NCBI RefSeq assembly: GCF_024586455.1
Contig: NC_065920.1
Location: forward strand, 56,861,960 to 56,925,959
Source: Bactrocera neohumeralis
Taxonomy: Eukaryota > Arthropoda > Insecta > Diptera > Tephritidae
Length of the DNA stretch: 64,000 bases
Direction: 5' to 3'
Of this stretch, positions 46,081 to 57,965 are shown in pieces. Position 1 is the first letter of the stretch. The number at the start of each line of letters is the position of its first letter. The position numbers and the translations under genes were made by a program. Under the pieces are notes generated by a model. That model searched no databases, was not told the DNA's origin, and worked only from the letters and a program-made list of their open reading frames with translations.

Positions 46081-46734
46081 CAACTTCGATTGAATTCACT
46101 TTACCATCGATAAATACTGCCCCTTGTTGCCAAAAACTGAATTATCGTTGCACTATTTCTGAGTTAGTCCACATCAAACACAAAAATGATCGCGCGAAAA
46201 TGTTCGCAATTTGATTATATTTTGTGGTATTTCGACCCATGTTTCAAGTTACTGCAAGCAACGTAAAAAAATTCCCAACTGCAAATAAACTTTAAATTTA
46301 TTGAAATTTGACTATAAAGCATAGTTTAAGCGATACAAATCAAAAACGTTTTTTTTATTCTTCAGTGACTATGCCTTCTAACATATTCCGTTCACGGTAT
46401 AGTATTAAATGAAAATAAATAAATGCTAGTATTTTAAGTTTTTGAAGGTTTCACATAAACTTTTGCACCTGCCTCCTCGTATGTGGTTTTGAAAACTCAG
46501 TGGAAAATGCTGTCAAACTCCTAACAAACTAAATATTTCCATTTTGCTTGTCGCCACCAGAGTGTTGCATCAAACTGACGCCTCGTCTGATAGAATTTGT
46601 GACTCCAATTTGGTTTTCATAAATTCGAGGTGACACTTCGTTTTTAGCACTTGCTCAACTCATGGTTTGATTAATTGATTAATGAATTGATCAATATTAA
46701 TTTGCAATACTACCATGAGCAAAAAACAGTAACA

Positions 46735-46945
46735 CTTTTTAATTTAAATTTTGCACGAAAACTCATCTATGGAAATATTTTATTCCTAGCAAACTGTCAG
46801 AGACATCAGTGCCACGTGACGTCACGTCAGAATAATTTTTAGTGATTAGTATACGCTTATCTTTCTGAAGCACGTATAGTACATTCGGAGACTTTTACGA
46901 TAAGTGAAATTATTCAACAAAGAAGTTTCATTAAAAAATAAAAAA
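46735..46945 (+). pseudogene. Mariner 5' fragment (5' UTR and first codons)
   Basis: It matches 53060-53280, including 'agtgaaattattcaacaaa' and 'aagtttcattaaa'. The reading frame equivalent to 'SEIIQQISFIK' is closed immediately by TAA. Nothing of the rest of the transposase follows. Confidence 0.65.
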
Positions 46946-48170
46946 TATATTACTAGTGATATTGTGTTCTCTGTAATGACATATCCACAAATATTCTGAT
47001 TCCCTTAATTGCGCAAGAAATAATTATATTTATTATAGTCAGATTCACTCACTAATACTAACTTACGATTCGAATAGGATTTGTAAATCGAAAATTTTTA
47101 ATAAATACCCTTATTGTATATTCGATTTCATTTAAAAAAGCTGTATGTATAGTACATATAGAATACGCAAAACTGTGTTGTATAGTATAGGTTCGGTCGA
47201 TGAGTTCTTGACGATATTTCTGAGGTTACATAGATAAACCTTATCGTATTGATGAACTGATCAAAGAGCAGACAATAAAGTGAAGGGATTTGGTGTCGTT
47301 GATTAAAAATGGGCCTCTGAAGGGCGTCATTGCAACAGACAGGAAGGAAATAGCGACCATAATTGTTGCAATTTTTATGACCGAAATGTTAAATGCACAA
47401 AGCGGAAGCAAACACATTTAATTAACGCTAAATGGCAGCGTTTAGTTCGAGACACACACAGGTATAAGTCTACCCACACAATAATCAAATAGAGTAGAAG
47501 TTTAAATAGTGAAATGATAATTTGCATAGCATTGTATGCGCCCAAATTCAAACCGCTACCGCTAATAGATACCGCAAATGAATACGTTTTGAAAGCATTA
47601 AATGCGTGAGCGGTTTTGAATTCATAAATATACTCTAGCAAAGGTATGCGCGCTTATGCATTTACAGCAAAACTGTTTGGAAATTGTGAGCGTGTAGACA
47701 ATGATCAACGGTGCGTATTAGTAACATTCTAGACGAAATTAGACATTAGGCATTAGACATTAGAGCGCTATTCTAATTTGTCCCTAAATTAAAAGCAAAT
47801 ACTTGCTACATAATTTGAAGATAGTATTAGATTGGATTCAATGTTCTTATATAACGATATATGTATATATAAATAAAAAGTTATTAAGAAACTTGTAGCA
47901 TTCAATGAGCAAATTTTCTAAGGTACAAGAATAATTTTTTTTTTCAAAAATTGAATCGCATACCCTTTAATTGTTCTAAATGAGTACAAGGTCATAATAA
48001 TACATAAATAAAAAATATTATTGCAATTGAATCATGACAGCCACCGTCTTGATAAGTAACATAATATATGCATTTTTTTTTGTACAGAATAAATAGAGAA
48101 AGTTGTCAGAAGCACGAGTAAAACTATTATATACCCAAAACATATTACCATTTCTTATCCATAAACAATG
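46946..48170. other. Unannotated AT-rich sequence
   Basis: The minus frame 47641-47375 (88 codons) has hydrophobic stretches but no recognisable domain or start context. I do not call it a gene. Confidence 0.4.
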
Positions 48171-48845
48171 CGAGGTGTGTTCAAAAAGTATCGCGAATTT
48201 TGTGTTTTTTCAAAAATTATTTATTTATTCATGAATATCTATTTTGTCCCCTTCAAAGTAATCCTCATGAGATATTATACACTTGTGCCAACGGTTTTTC
48301 CAATCTTCGAAGCACTTTAAAAAATCATTTTTTTTTTATCTTCTTCAGCTCCTCCTTCGATGCCGTCTTTATCTCGTCAAGAGAAGCGTAACGTCGTCTT
48401 TTCATGGACCTCTTCAGTTTAGGGAACAAGAAAAGTCACAGTGGGCCAGATCTGGGGAATGCGGTGGCTGCGGCATCATTAGTGTGTGGTTTTTGGCCAA
48501 AAAGTCACGCACAAGCAACGATGTGTGAGCAGGGGCGTTATCGTGGTGCAAAAGCAAATTTTTGTTCTTCCACAAATCCGGGGCGGATTGCTTCGCGCAA
48601 ATTGCGCATAACTTGCCAATCGATATGTTTAGGTCCTCAGCAACTTCTCTAACGGTGATTCGAGGATTGGCCAATACCATTTTCTCCACTTCATTAATTT
48701 TTTCGTCTGTTGTTGAAGTGCTCGGGCGTCCGGCACGCTCTTCGTCGTACACATCTTCTCGGCCTTCTAAGAACATTTTGTACCACCGATAAACGTTGCT
48801 TCAGTCCAAAATTCAAAATTCGCGATACCTTTTGAACTCACCTCG
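48171..48845 (-). mobile_element. Mariner deletion derivative with 32-bp terminal inverted repeats
   Basis: A 675-bp element. The left end CGAGGTGTGTTCAAAAAGTA and the right end, complementary apart from two bases, are each 32 bp. On the minus strand 'MFLEGREDVYDEERAGRPST' and 'EVAEDLNISIGK' (N-terminal helix-turn-helix linker) join directly to 'LLLHHDNAPAHTSLLVRDF' (second catalytic Asp) and 'PQPPHSPDLAHCDF' (third Asp). Then, after a frameshift near 48416, 'KRRRYASLDEIKTASKEE' follows. The first catalytic Asp region is deleted. No TA duplication is evident. Confidence 0.87.
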
Positions 48846-49076
48846 TTTTGTTCTATAAATTGTCTTAACATGGTTTATTTGTATTTATGTATATGTTTTT
48901 TGCACGCAGCGTAGTAAAAATTGCTTCTACTCCTTTTCAACGGTATTCGTTACCATCATAAAATTCTTGCATTATTTTCACTGATCTTTCAGCGGTATCG
49001 TTGACTGCTCTCAGCGCAAAAAAATTTTTTGTGAACCTTAGCGTTATTTAGCCATTAGTTAAATTTTCAACTATTT

Positions 49077-49730
49077 TTATACCCTGAACAGGGTATATTA
49101 AGTTTGCGACGAAATATGTAACACTCAGAAGGAAGCGTTGGAGACCCTATAAAGTATATAAATGATCAGTATATTGAGCTGAGTCGATTTAGCCATTTTC
49201 GTCTGTCTGTCTGTCCGTCTGTATACATTTATACGAACTAATCCGTCAGTTTTAAAGATATAGTTTTGAAGTTTTGCAAAAGTCTTTCTCTCTTCAAGAA
49301 GCTAGTCATTTGTCGGAACTGCCGATATCGGACCACTATAACATATAGCTGCCATACAAACTGAGCGATCGGAATCAAATCCTCATTCGACGATATATCG
49401 TCACAAAATTTGGTATGAGTTATTGTTCATAGAAATAATGTAATATCGGAAGAAATTGTTCAGATCGGCTTACTATAGCATATATCTGCCTTACAAACCG
49501 AACAATCGGAATCAAGGGCTTGTATGGAATGTTTTCGCATTTGACGATATATCTTCACGAAATTTGACTTGGATTATTGCTTAAGGAAATAATATAATCT
49601 CCGAAAAAAATTGTTCAGATCGGATTACTATAGCATATAGCTTCCATACAAACTCAACACATTGTTACTAAAAGAAATGCACCAATGAAGGGTACATTAG
49701 CTTCGGTGTAGTTTTTTCTTGTTTTTTTAA
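49077..49730 (-). repeat. Mini-me-like repeat family A, copy 3 (best preserved)
   Basis: On the plus strand it begins with the perfect hairpin TACCCTG-aa-CAGGGTA (about 49080-49096), then 'ggagaccctataaagtatat', the core 'gagctgagtcgatttagcca' and (GTCT)n/(GTCC)n at 49200-49222. Next come three 'gaccactataacatatagct'-type units and finally 'agcttcggtgtagttttttc' with a T-rich tail. The 3' hairpin is partly lost. Confidence 0.78.
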
Positions 49731-50499
49731 TCTTTTGGCTTACGTCGTCAAAAATCATTTCATCAGTTAAATTCCACAGATAATGGTTTAGTTTCTGTAA
49801 AGCAATTTCTTAGCCCAACGTGTCGTTTTTCAGAAGTTTTCATTGATTTCAAAAAGCACAAATTGTGATATCATTCGTTTATAAACACTAGGGATGTTAC
49901 GATGAACAAATAAAAAGCAAACACTTCATAACTCCCCTCGCCCTCTACCTTGCCTGGTACATGGTGCCTGGAGTTTGACATTTAAATTGTCATTTTTTAA
50001 TTCCACCTAAAGCTCAACTAGTTCTCGTAGTCGTTGTTTCAAGACACGTTGCTTATTCCTTTCTCCCTTCTTCTTTTGATTTGTGAGCATTAATTGCAGG
50101 TACAAAATTTACATCAAAGTGAGCAGCCACAAACGCTGGTATCTCATTTTGATGTTTCGTTGCAAATTCTCTGAATTGAGGACTTAAGACGTACTTGTAG
50201 GAAATTTGTCAGAATTGCGCAAAAGTATCGCAAGAGTAGCTTCAAGAACAAAATGTACAGCAGCACTACTAATGAATGAAGTCTTTCCGCATTGCTTTTT
50301 ATAACTTAAACAGAGTATATTAAGTTTGCCACGATTAAGTGGATCAAAGAACTGTATCGAAAAGGAACTGTACACTTTCACTTCAATATTTATCATGAAG
50401 GAGCCATTTGATTATATTGCAGTAAGTACCGTTAGAAAGCGTGATCAGTTTTGTTTCTATTGGTTTTTCTTTCTCCGTCATGTATAATATCATTTCACG
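49731..50499. other. Mostly unannotated; family A scrap at about 50305-50340
   Basis: 'acagagtatattaagtttgc' near 50310 matches the left end of family A. The rest is unassigned. Confidence 0.45.
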
Positions 50500-51337
50500 A
50501 TGGCTCGAATAAAAGAGCGCGTGCGTAGGCAAATTGTGCACAATTACTGCACTAAAAGAAGTAATTCATACAAAAAGATAGCAAAATGATAGCAAAATGA
50601 TTTAAAGTCTGTGAACATGGTGTGAAAGATATTATAATAAAGTTCAAGGATACCTGTTCTCTAAAGGTTTTATCAAAAAGTGAGCAAAAAAAGTTCGTAG
50701 TGATCCACATCTTGAATCAAAGGTATTGGCCTTAGCTTCAAGTAAAACAAACAATGCGCGATTTGGCGAAAAAGCTAAAACCAGTGCTTCTATGATTCAA
50801 GGAGAGAAAAAAAAGCAAAGAAATAATTTGAAAACTTATAAAAAACAAAAGAAACCAAAATATAGTACTGTCGACCAGTCAGTGTCTTCAATAGAAAAAG
50901 TTGGAGAGAGAATACTAATCTGGCAGGCTATTTGCTCTTGCGGTCTTAAGACCACTCAATTTTTCTCAAAGAGTACTATATCAGCCGATAGTTTTAAGAA
51001 GGTGTGTCTTAACCGTCGCCTTATATCGTTTTAAAAGAATCAGTGTCAGCATTATATTGGCCCGATAGCCACAGTACGCAACGCTCATTCCACTTTGGCT
51101 TTGTTCAAGGGCAACAGTCAATTTTGTTAAAAAAAAAGGAGATAAAACCCTCAAAACGCTGCAGAATTTTGCACGAAAGAGGACTAATGGGCGATTGTCA
51201 AACGGAACTTGTAAAAGGATTACCGATTTGCAGAAAATGTCGACAAATTAAAAAAAACTGGCTTAAGGCAAATCGTCCCGTTACAAAAGGTGTGCAGAAT
51301 TAAATGACGGGAGTTAAACGAAAAATTCGTCATATAT
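50500..51337 (+). pseudogene. Tc1-like transposase relic
   Basis: 'MARIKERVRRQIVHNYCTK' opens the paired helix-turn-helix region at 50500; stops follow. The frame 50726-51034 has 'KVLALASSK' context and 'GEKAKTSASMIQ', then a deletion removes the first catalytic Asp region. It continues with 'ERILIWQAICSCGLKTTQFF' and 'RRLISF'. Another frame shows 'GPIATVRNAHSTLALFKGN' (degraded second Asp region) and 'VKRKIRH' near the end. Terminal repeats were not found. Resembles insect Tc1 elements with the 'IWQAICSCG' block. Confidence 0.78.
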
Positions 51338-51405
51338 AAAGAAAATGTTTTTTTTAATAGTTTTAATTAAAATTGGATATAGAAACTCCTTTATTTGGCT
51401 TCAAA

Positions 51406-51492
51406 ATAAAACAAGAAAAAAGTTAACTTCGGTTGTACCGAAGCTAATATACCCTTCACGGATGCATTTCTTTTAGTAACTATATGTTTAAG
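51406..51492 (+). repeat. Mini-me-like repeat family A, 5' fragment
   Basis: Contains the perfect hairpin CTTCGG-ttgta-CCGAAG and 'ctaatatacccttcacgg', then breaks off. Confidence 0.7.
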
Positions 51493-52894
51493 TAAATCTA
51501 AAGGCGTAACTGGCCAGTGGTTTTCATTCAAAGGAAAACATTTTACTAATTCTTTTTAGCCGGGTTGTTTGCTAAAAACATTAAGGTTATTTAATAAAAA
51601 AACAGATCTTTTAGACGTTTATAGTTATTTAAAATTTTAAGAAGATTTATTACTAACATAAACTTAAAGAGAAAAAAAATTATAATATTTATATATTGGT
51701 ACATATTTATCATATATATATTTACAGTTTGCTTTATAAAAACACAGAGTAAATATAATATATNNNNNNNNNNNNNNNNNNNNNNNNNNNNNNNNNNNNN
51801 NNNNNNNNNNNNNNNNNNNNNNNNNNNNNNNNNNNNNNNNNNNNNNNNNNNNNNNNNNNNNNNTATAGTGATAGTTTAGATTGCAAGTAAATTTTAATGA
51901 CATTCGGATTTTCCACGCAGACAAGAACCATCATTTCATGTAGTTTTTGAGTGTTGTTTTTTGCAAACGGCAAAAACAAGAGTTTTGCAATTGGAAAAAA
52001 GGAGGAGAAGGGAAATAGTAAAATATTATACTATATATATATAGATAATATATAGGAATAAATTCTGTTCTGCTGTTTGCTGAGTAAAGACTATGGTGTC
52101 ACGTAATGTTATGTACTTGAACTTATAGTTACTAGAACTTATAGCACTAGATAAAGAATACTCAATATAAAAAAACTTCATAATTGAAGATATATTTTTA
52201 GGCACCTTGTACATTTTTCGTAGTCTTCTATTCAAGGAATTAAATTTAGTTACAGATTTCATTAACTTAGACTTTCAGAGGTATCTCTCTACAAATCCAA
52301 ATTAAATTCCTAAAATATGTTTGTATATTTCAAAGCTGTGTTAGTGTAGTGGTCAGGCAACGCAATCTTTTCGATACTCTCCATCAACAGTAAAATTAAA
52401 ATACCAAATTTTTAATAATTTCTAAAAAATTCGAATTAAAAGATTATTGAATAAAACAAAATTTATTTTTAAGAAACCCATATTTTGCGAAAAAATGTTG
52501 TTTTCAGTATCGTTGATTCATGCTATAATAACATTTTTAATCTAATTTTTAATTTATAATGACACTTTTAATAAATGACAAGAATATTTTGAAAATTTGG
52601 TTTTGAAACTGTTATTGCAATATTGATTCATAATCCTGTATACACATTACGTTTTCAATAATAATTTCCTTTAAAGAACTGGATCGCATAATATAACAAA
52701 CAACGTCCTTGCACTTACTTAATTTGGTTATTTTTATTTTAAATCTCAGTTAGGATTTTTCTCCTAAACATTTATTGACCAAATAAAAATAATATGCAAG
52801 CCCAATGCAATAAATGGGTTGAAAGAAAATTTTAGTTAGCAAAACTATTTCGCCAATCTGTTCATTACACATAGTATGTTAAAACTTAATTTTT
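51493..52894. other. Unannotated AT-rich sequence containing the second gap
   Basis: No gene recognised; the frames crossing the N run are artefacts. Confidence 0.45.
51764..51863. other. Assembly gap (100 N)
   Basis: Exactly 100 N bases. Confidence 0.99.
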
Positions 52895-52925
52895 ACTAGC
52901 ATACCCAGACCGCGTCGCCGGGCCT
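52895..52925 (-). mobile_element. Helitron-like 3' terminus in reverse orientation
   Basis: The plus strand reads 'actagcatacccagaccg' then 'cgtcgccgggcc'. On the minus strand this is a GC-rich hairpin-prone stretch followed by CTAGT, as at Helitron 3' ends. No Rep or helicase sequence follows on the right, so it would be a nonautonomous element of unknown extent. Confidence 0.4.
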
Positions 52926-53059
52926 TATTTAAACATAATGAACTAATAATTAACAAACTAATATTTTTTTTTTAGTTTTAAATGAGCTGTCATTTACTTT
53001 TGTTCTTTTGATTTAACCTAAATCCAAATATATCTACGTAGTATACATACTACTGAGTA

Positions 53060-53850
53060 CAAAATATAATACCTTTTAATTTAAATTTCGAGCTAAAATC
53101 CATTCGTCAAAATATTTAATTTTTTTTCAAGATTGGTATAACTATCAGTGACATCAGTGCCCAATGTCAAATCAAAATAATGATTAGTGTTTATTATACG
53201 CTTGTTTTTCTGAAGTACATAAAGTAAATTCGGCGATTTTTCTGATGAGTGAAATTATTCAACAAATAAGTTTCATTAAATTTTCTGTGCCAAATCATAT
53301 TTCTGTTGCCGATACATTCAGAATGTTGGAAAAGGCCTTCGGTGATATTTATTTGTCGCAAGCAAGTGTTTTTGTTTGGTACAAATTTTTCAGGGAGGGT
53401 CGACGCGGTGACGGCGAACTATGTCCAGGACGGCTGACAACATCAACTGATGATCGACACGTCAATAAAATAAAAGAATTGGTGCTTAAAAATCTAGATT
53501 ATTAGTCAGATATCTTACTGCCATCATTTGATTATGGGAAGGATCAGTGAAAGATCATTTGAGCTTAAGAAAAGTGAAAGCACGACGATTTTTTTTTTTT
53601 TGAAAATCTAGTTAACGTCTACGAGACAATGCTTTCCGACTACCACGATGTCATGGAGCGTATTGTTACTGGCGATGAGTCTTGGCTCTGTGCTTACGAA
53701 CCGGAAACAGATGATTGGCCAAATATCGTGGCAATGTGAGCCGAAGATGAAAAACCACAACAAAGCAAACACGCAGTTATTTACATGGACATAGGTGTTT
53801 CAACGGAGTTTTTAATTTCTTTTGAGATATACTGACACCTTAGAGCTTAT
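53060..53850 (+). pseudogene. Mariner transposase relic, N-terminal half
   Basis: ATG at 53245 opens 'MSEIIQQISFIKFSVPNHIS', continuing 'SVFVWYKFFREGRRGDGE' and 'PGRLTTSTDDRHVNKIKELV', the mariner helix-turn-helix and linker, until TAG at 53503. After frame changes 'VTGDESWLCAYEPETDD' (first catalytic Asp, TGDE) appears at about 53678. The C-terminal half is missing. 53060-53240 matches the fragment at 46735. Confidence 0.82.
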
Positions 53851-54335
53851 TAATTTCGTAATATAATAAAATTAACACATAACATAACATTAATTTAAAC
53901 TAATTTTAAAATTTTTTAAATAAAATCGCTTGATAAAAAATAACTAAAATAACAATATGACATTTCATCCGCTGACACCTGCATACCTACGATCGTTTAA
54001 CTGCTTCGTTCTAATAGTTGAAATATTGTTGTTTAGAAATCTAAATGGGTATGCGCATCATTAATTCATTTAAGAACATTAAAAAAACATTCAGTCTCCG
54101 CCAAACTTTACAGGAACATTCCCGGGGCCATTCTGAAGGTCACCCTGGAATTTCTGCGAAATCGGTCCGACCGTTTCGTATATCGGTCTATGAGGAACAT
54201 ACATACAAAATTTCTCTTTCCCTTATATATTTATATTATATATATATATTAAAATTGCAGTACTATCAACAAAACTGGTAAAACGTGGAACAGTTTTAAA
54301 ACTCATTTTATAAAAATTTTAATCATTCCAAGGTA
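53851..54335. other. Unassigned; possible transposon tail at about 54120-54240
   Basis: 'gcgaaatcggtccgaccgtt' followed by 'aggaacatacatacaaaatt' resembles phrases common near the ends of insect repeats, but I cannot assign a class. Confidence 0.35.
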
Positions 54336-54824
54336 AAGACAAGAAAAAACTTCTGTCTTGCATCGAAGCTTTCACCAATACAAAAGATTCCTTACCAGAA
54401 CTTGATTTCGATCATTCAGTTTGTATGGTAGCTTTATGCTATAGTGACCCGATTTGAACAAACTGTACGAAGTTTGCATTGTTGCCATAGATATTAATTC
54501 GTTCCTGAAGATATCTCGCCAAATGAAAAAGGCTTCCATGCAAGGACTTTATTCCGATGATTCAGCTATATACTACAGTTTTCCGACATTGGTGATTCCG
54601 ACGTCTTCGTAAAAAAAAGACTTGTGGAAAATTTCAGATCGATATCTCAAAAACTGAGGCATTAATTTGCGTAAATTCTGACTGACAGACAGGCAGACGA
54701 ATAGACGTATAGGCGTACGTAGTTAAATCGACGAAGCTCGTCATCCTGATCATTTACGTTGTATATACTTTATAGGATCTCCGACTTTCCCATGTGTGTT
54801 AAAAACTTCGTGCCAAAATATGCT
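54336..54824 (+). repeat. Mini-me-like repeat family A, copy 5
   Basis: Starts 'aagacaagaaaaaacttctg'. It contains 'cattcagtttgtatggtagc' units, a 'gacagacaggcagacg' GTCY-type run (54684-54700) and ends near 'ttaaaaacttcgtgccaaaa'. Hairpins are decayed. Confidence 0.7.
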
Positions 54825-56380
54825 TATCAAAATTAAATATGCCATGTGTACATATTATTGTTATTTCCCATGTATACAAAAACATTTTTAAAAACTCATC
54901 TCAATTACGGTATGAAAAATTAAATATTTTTGTGGAAAACACTATCGTAACTGTTCTCAGAAGCATATGCTTAATAACTGAAGAAAATATAACTGAAAAA
55001 TAAATTTGTCGAAAAATAAAAAAAACATTTTCGTGCTATTGAAAAAATTATTTTTTTTTTTTGTAAAGGACAGTATTAGTTCAACACTGTAATCAGCTTT
55101 AACGCACAAACTCGCCAGCATTGGTTCTTTCAAGTCACGAATGTCTAATATGACGCGTTTTTTTTACCAAAATATCTATAATTGTGTTATCTCTTTATTT
55201 TAGGTATTAACATATTTTTAATTTCGTGCGAGCTTTTTCAATCGTTTTAGATAAGCAGTATTGCAAAGGCACAGAACGATATAAATAAATTTTTTTGTAT
55301 GATACTATTATTCTTAATATTAATTTTTTTACGGTTTATTTTTTTCTTTTTAAATAAAACTTCTTATTTTGAAAATGTGACTGGATCTGGACATATTGCA
55401 CGATATTTTCGGTCAGGAAGATGCACAGAGATACATATATTCGGTATCTGGAGGCTTGATGAATTAGGCTCCGATTACGAAAATAATAAGACGGCTGAAG
55501 GCAGATGATCAGAGAAACTATATTCTTATTCCTTAACTTTATTTGCGCTTGATTTATATTCTGTAAAGACAAAGAAATACTAAGATGGCATTCAAATGTG
55601 TGATACGGGAAGTAGAAAAGGTTGTGGTTCACTTTTTCCCATTCTTGCTATATTTACACATAAGAATATCAGGTGTTATGATCCAAATGAAATTGAAATC
55701 TGTCAGGTAGTACCTGTGAATACGACAGTCAGATGTAAGTAATCCGAACAGACTCGGATTTTTATCCTTCGAAGGACTGTCAATTTCTCAAAATTACATC
55801 ATACAAGTTTTTTATCGCTACTACAATACCAACAATAAGATATCACCATCAACCAAAAATATTTTCTAACTTCTATAATGAAACGAAGAGTATTACTTCT
55901 AATTGTATCTAGCTAAATTGTGGATTTGAAGTTTCTGTTTTCATTATTGTGCCAACGCAAGCAAAGCCGTATCATAGTTTCGAAAGAAGACTTTACTTTA
56001 ATTAGCACTACTTACAACTTTGTTGACAGCAACTATTTCGCAATCAATAGAAGGTAAGATGGAAGATAGGTGAGCATGCGTGTATACATGCGCAACCCTT
56101 CGATGTATAGAATATGTGAAACATGTGGCAGTAAATTAAAGCGCTTGAACGTGACATACTTGTCGTATACGTAACTTTTGCATTTTTTCGTAGTACCGCT
56201 AGAATGTACATATATGAACTTGAGTGAATATCACGCGTATTTTTGAAAGAATCGGTAAAAAGCAAATTACAAAAACAGTGAATAAATGCTAATTGAAAGC
56301 ATATATTGGGCAAAAAAGTTATCGAAAAACAAAACGAAAGTTAGCACTTGCTCTCTGCTACGACGGTACTATAAAACTAT
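54825..56380. other. Unannotated sequence
   Basis: Only short frames (up to 98 codons) with no recognisable domain. No element ends found. Confidence 0.4.
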
Positions 56381-57965
56381 CTACTAAAACTTCTTCTTCT
56401 TCTTAATTGGCATAGACAACGCTTACGCGATTATAGCCGAGTTAACAACAGCGCGCCAGTCGTTTCTTCTTTTCGCTACGCGGCGCCAATTGGATATTCC
56501 AAGCGAAGTCAGGTCCTTCTCCACTTGGTCCTATGTCGTCGTATATCTCGTACAGCTCATCGTTCCATCGAATGCGATATTCGCCGTGGCCAATGCGCAA
56601 AGGACCATAAATCTTTCGCAGAATTTTTCTCTCGAAAACTCGTAACGTCGACTCATCGGTTGTTGTCATCGCCCAAGCCTCTGCACCATACAGCAGGACG
56701 GGAATTATGAGCGACTTATAGAGTTTAGCTTTTGTTCGTAGAGAGAGCACTTTACTTTTCAATTGCCTGCTCAGTCCGAAGTAGCACCTGTTGGCAAGAG
56801 TTATTCTGCGTTGGATTTCCAGGCTGGCATTGTTGGTGGTGTTAATGCTGGTTCCTAAATAGACGAAATTATCTACAACTTCGAAGTAATGATTGTCAAC
56901 AGTGACGTGTATGCCTAATCGGGAGTGCGACGACTGTTTGTTTGATGACAGGAGATATTTCGTCTTGCCCCTGTTCACTGCCAGACCCGTTTTTTGTGCC
57001 TCCTTGTCCAGCCTGGAGAAAGCAGAACTAACGGCGCGGGTGTTGAGACCGATGATATCACTATCATCGGCAATACGCCAGCAGCTGTACACTCTTATAG
57101 AAGATGGTACCTTCTCTATTTAGTTCTGCAGCTCGAACTATTTTCTCCAGAAGCAGGTTGAAGAAGTCGCACGATAGGGAGTCGCCTTGTCTGAAACCTC
57201 GTTTGTTATCGAACGGCTCGGAGAGGTCCTTCACGATCCTGACGGAGGTTTTGGTGTTACTCAACGTCAGCTTACACAGCCGTATTAGTTTTGCGGGAAT
57301 ACCAAATTCAGACATCGCGGCATAATGGCAGATCCTTTTCGTGCTGTCGAAAGCAGCTTTGAAATCGACGAAGAGGTGGTGTGTGTCGATTCTTCTTTCA
57401 CGGGTCTTTTCCAAGATTTGGCGCATGGTGAATATCTGGTCGGTTGCTGATTTTCCAGGTCTGAAGCCACACTGATAAGGTCCAATCAGTTTGTTGACGG
57501 TGGGCTTTAATCTTTCACACAATACGCTCGATAGAACCTTATATTCGATGTTGAGGAGGCTAATCCCACGGTAGTTGGCGCAGATTGTGGGGTCTCCTTT
57601 TTTATGGATTGGGCATAGCACACTTAAATTCCAATCGTTGGGCATGCTTTCGTCCGACCATATTTTACAAAGAAGCTGATGCATGCTCCTTATCAGTTCT
57701 TCGCCGCCGTGTTTGAATAGCTCGGCCGGCAATTCGTCGGCCCCTGCCGCTTTGTTGTTCTTCGGGCGGGCAATTGCTATTCGAACGTCTTCATGGTCGG
57801 GCAATGGAACGTCTGCTGCATCGTCATCGATTGGGGAATCGGGTTCGCCTTCTCCTGGTGTTGTGCGTTCACTGCCATTCAGCAGGCTGGAGAAGTGTTC
57901 CCTCCATAATTTAAGTATGCTCTAGGCATCGGTCACTAGATCACCTTTGGGGGTTCTACTAAAAC
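56381..57965 (-). mobile_element. RTE-like copy 4, 5'-truncated, with about 10-bp target-site duplication
   Basis: CTACTAAAAC lies at 56381-56390 beside the (CTT)n tail and again at 57956-57965 at the 5' break. The right copy overlaps the element by CTAC, a microhomology typical of truncated LINE insertions. The body is on the minus strand from the acidic linker through RT to the C-terminus. A deletion near 56532 removes part of the C-terminal region. Confidence 0.85.
56442..57955 (-). pseudogene. RTE-like reverse transcriptase, copy 4 (one-base insertion in YADD)
   Basis: The frame 57804-57064 is uninterrupted through 'KNNKAAGADELPAELF', 'NYRGISLLNIEYK', 'LFVDFKAAFDS' (motif A) and 'GFRQGDSLSCDFF' (motif B), up to 'LLAY'. 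An extra T in the codons for the catalytic YADD box (about 57069-57073) then shifts the frame to a stop. The frame 57092-56442 continues with 'DSDIIGLNTRAVSSAFSRL' and the C-terminal block ('TLRVFERKILRKIYGPLR'). The deletion near 56532 then replaces 'LRWLGHVV'. It is otherwise the cleanest RT in the window. Confidence 0.87.

Noticed and set aside
47375..47641. 88-codon hydrophobic minus-strand frame as a membrane protein
   Set aside because: No family match, no start or splice context; probably chance in AT-rich DNA.
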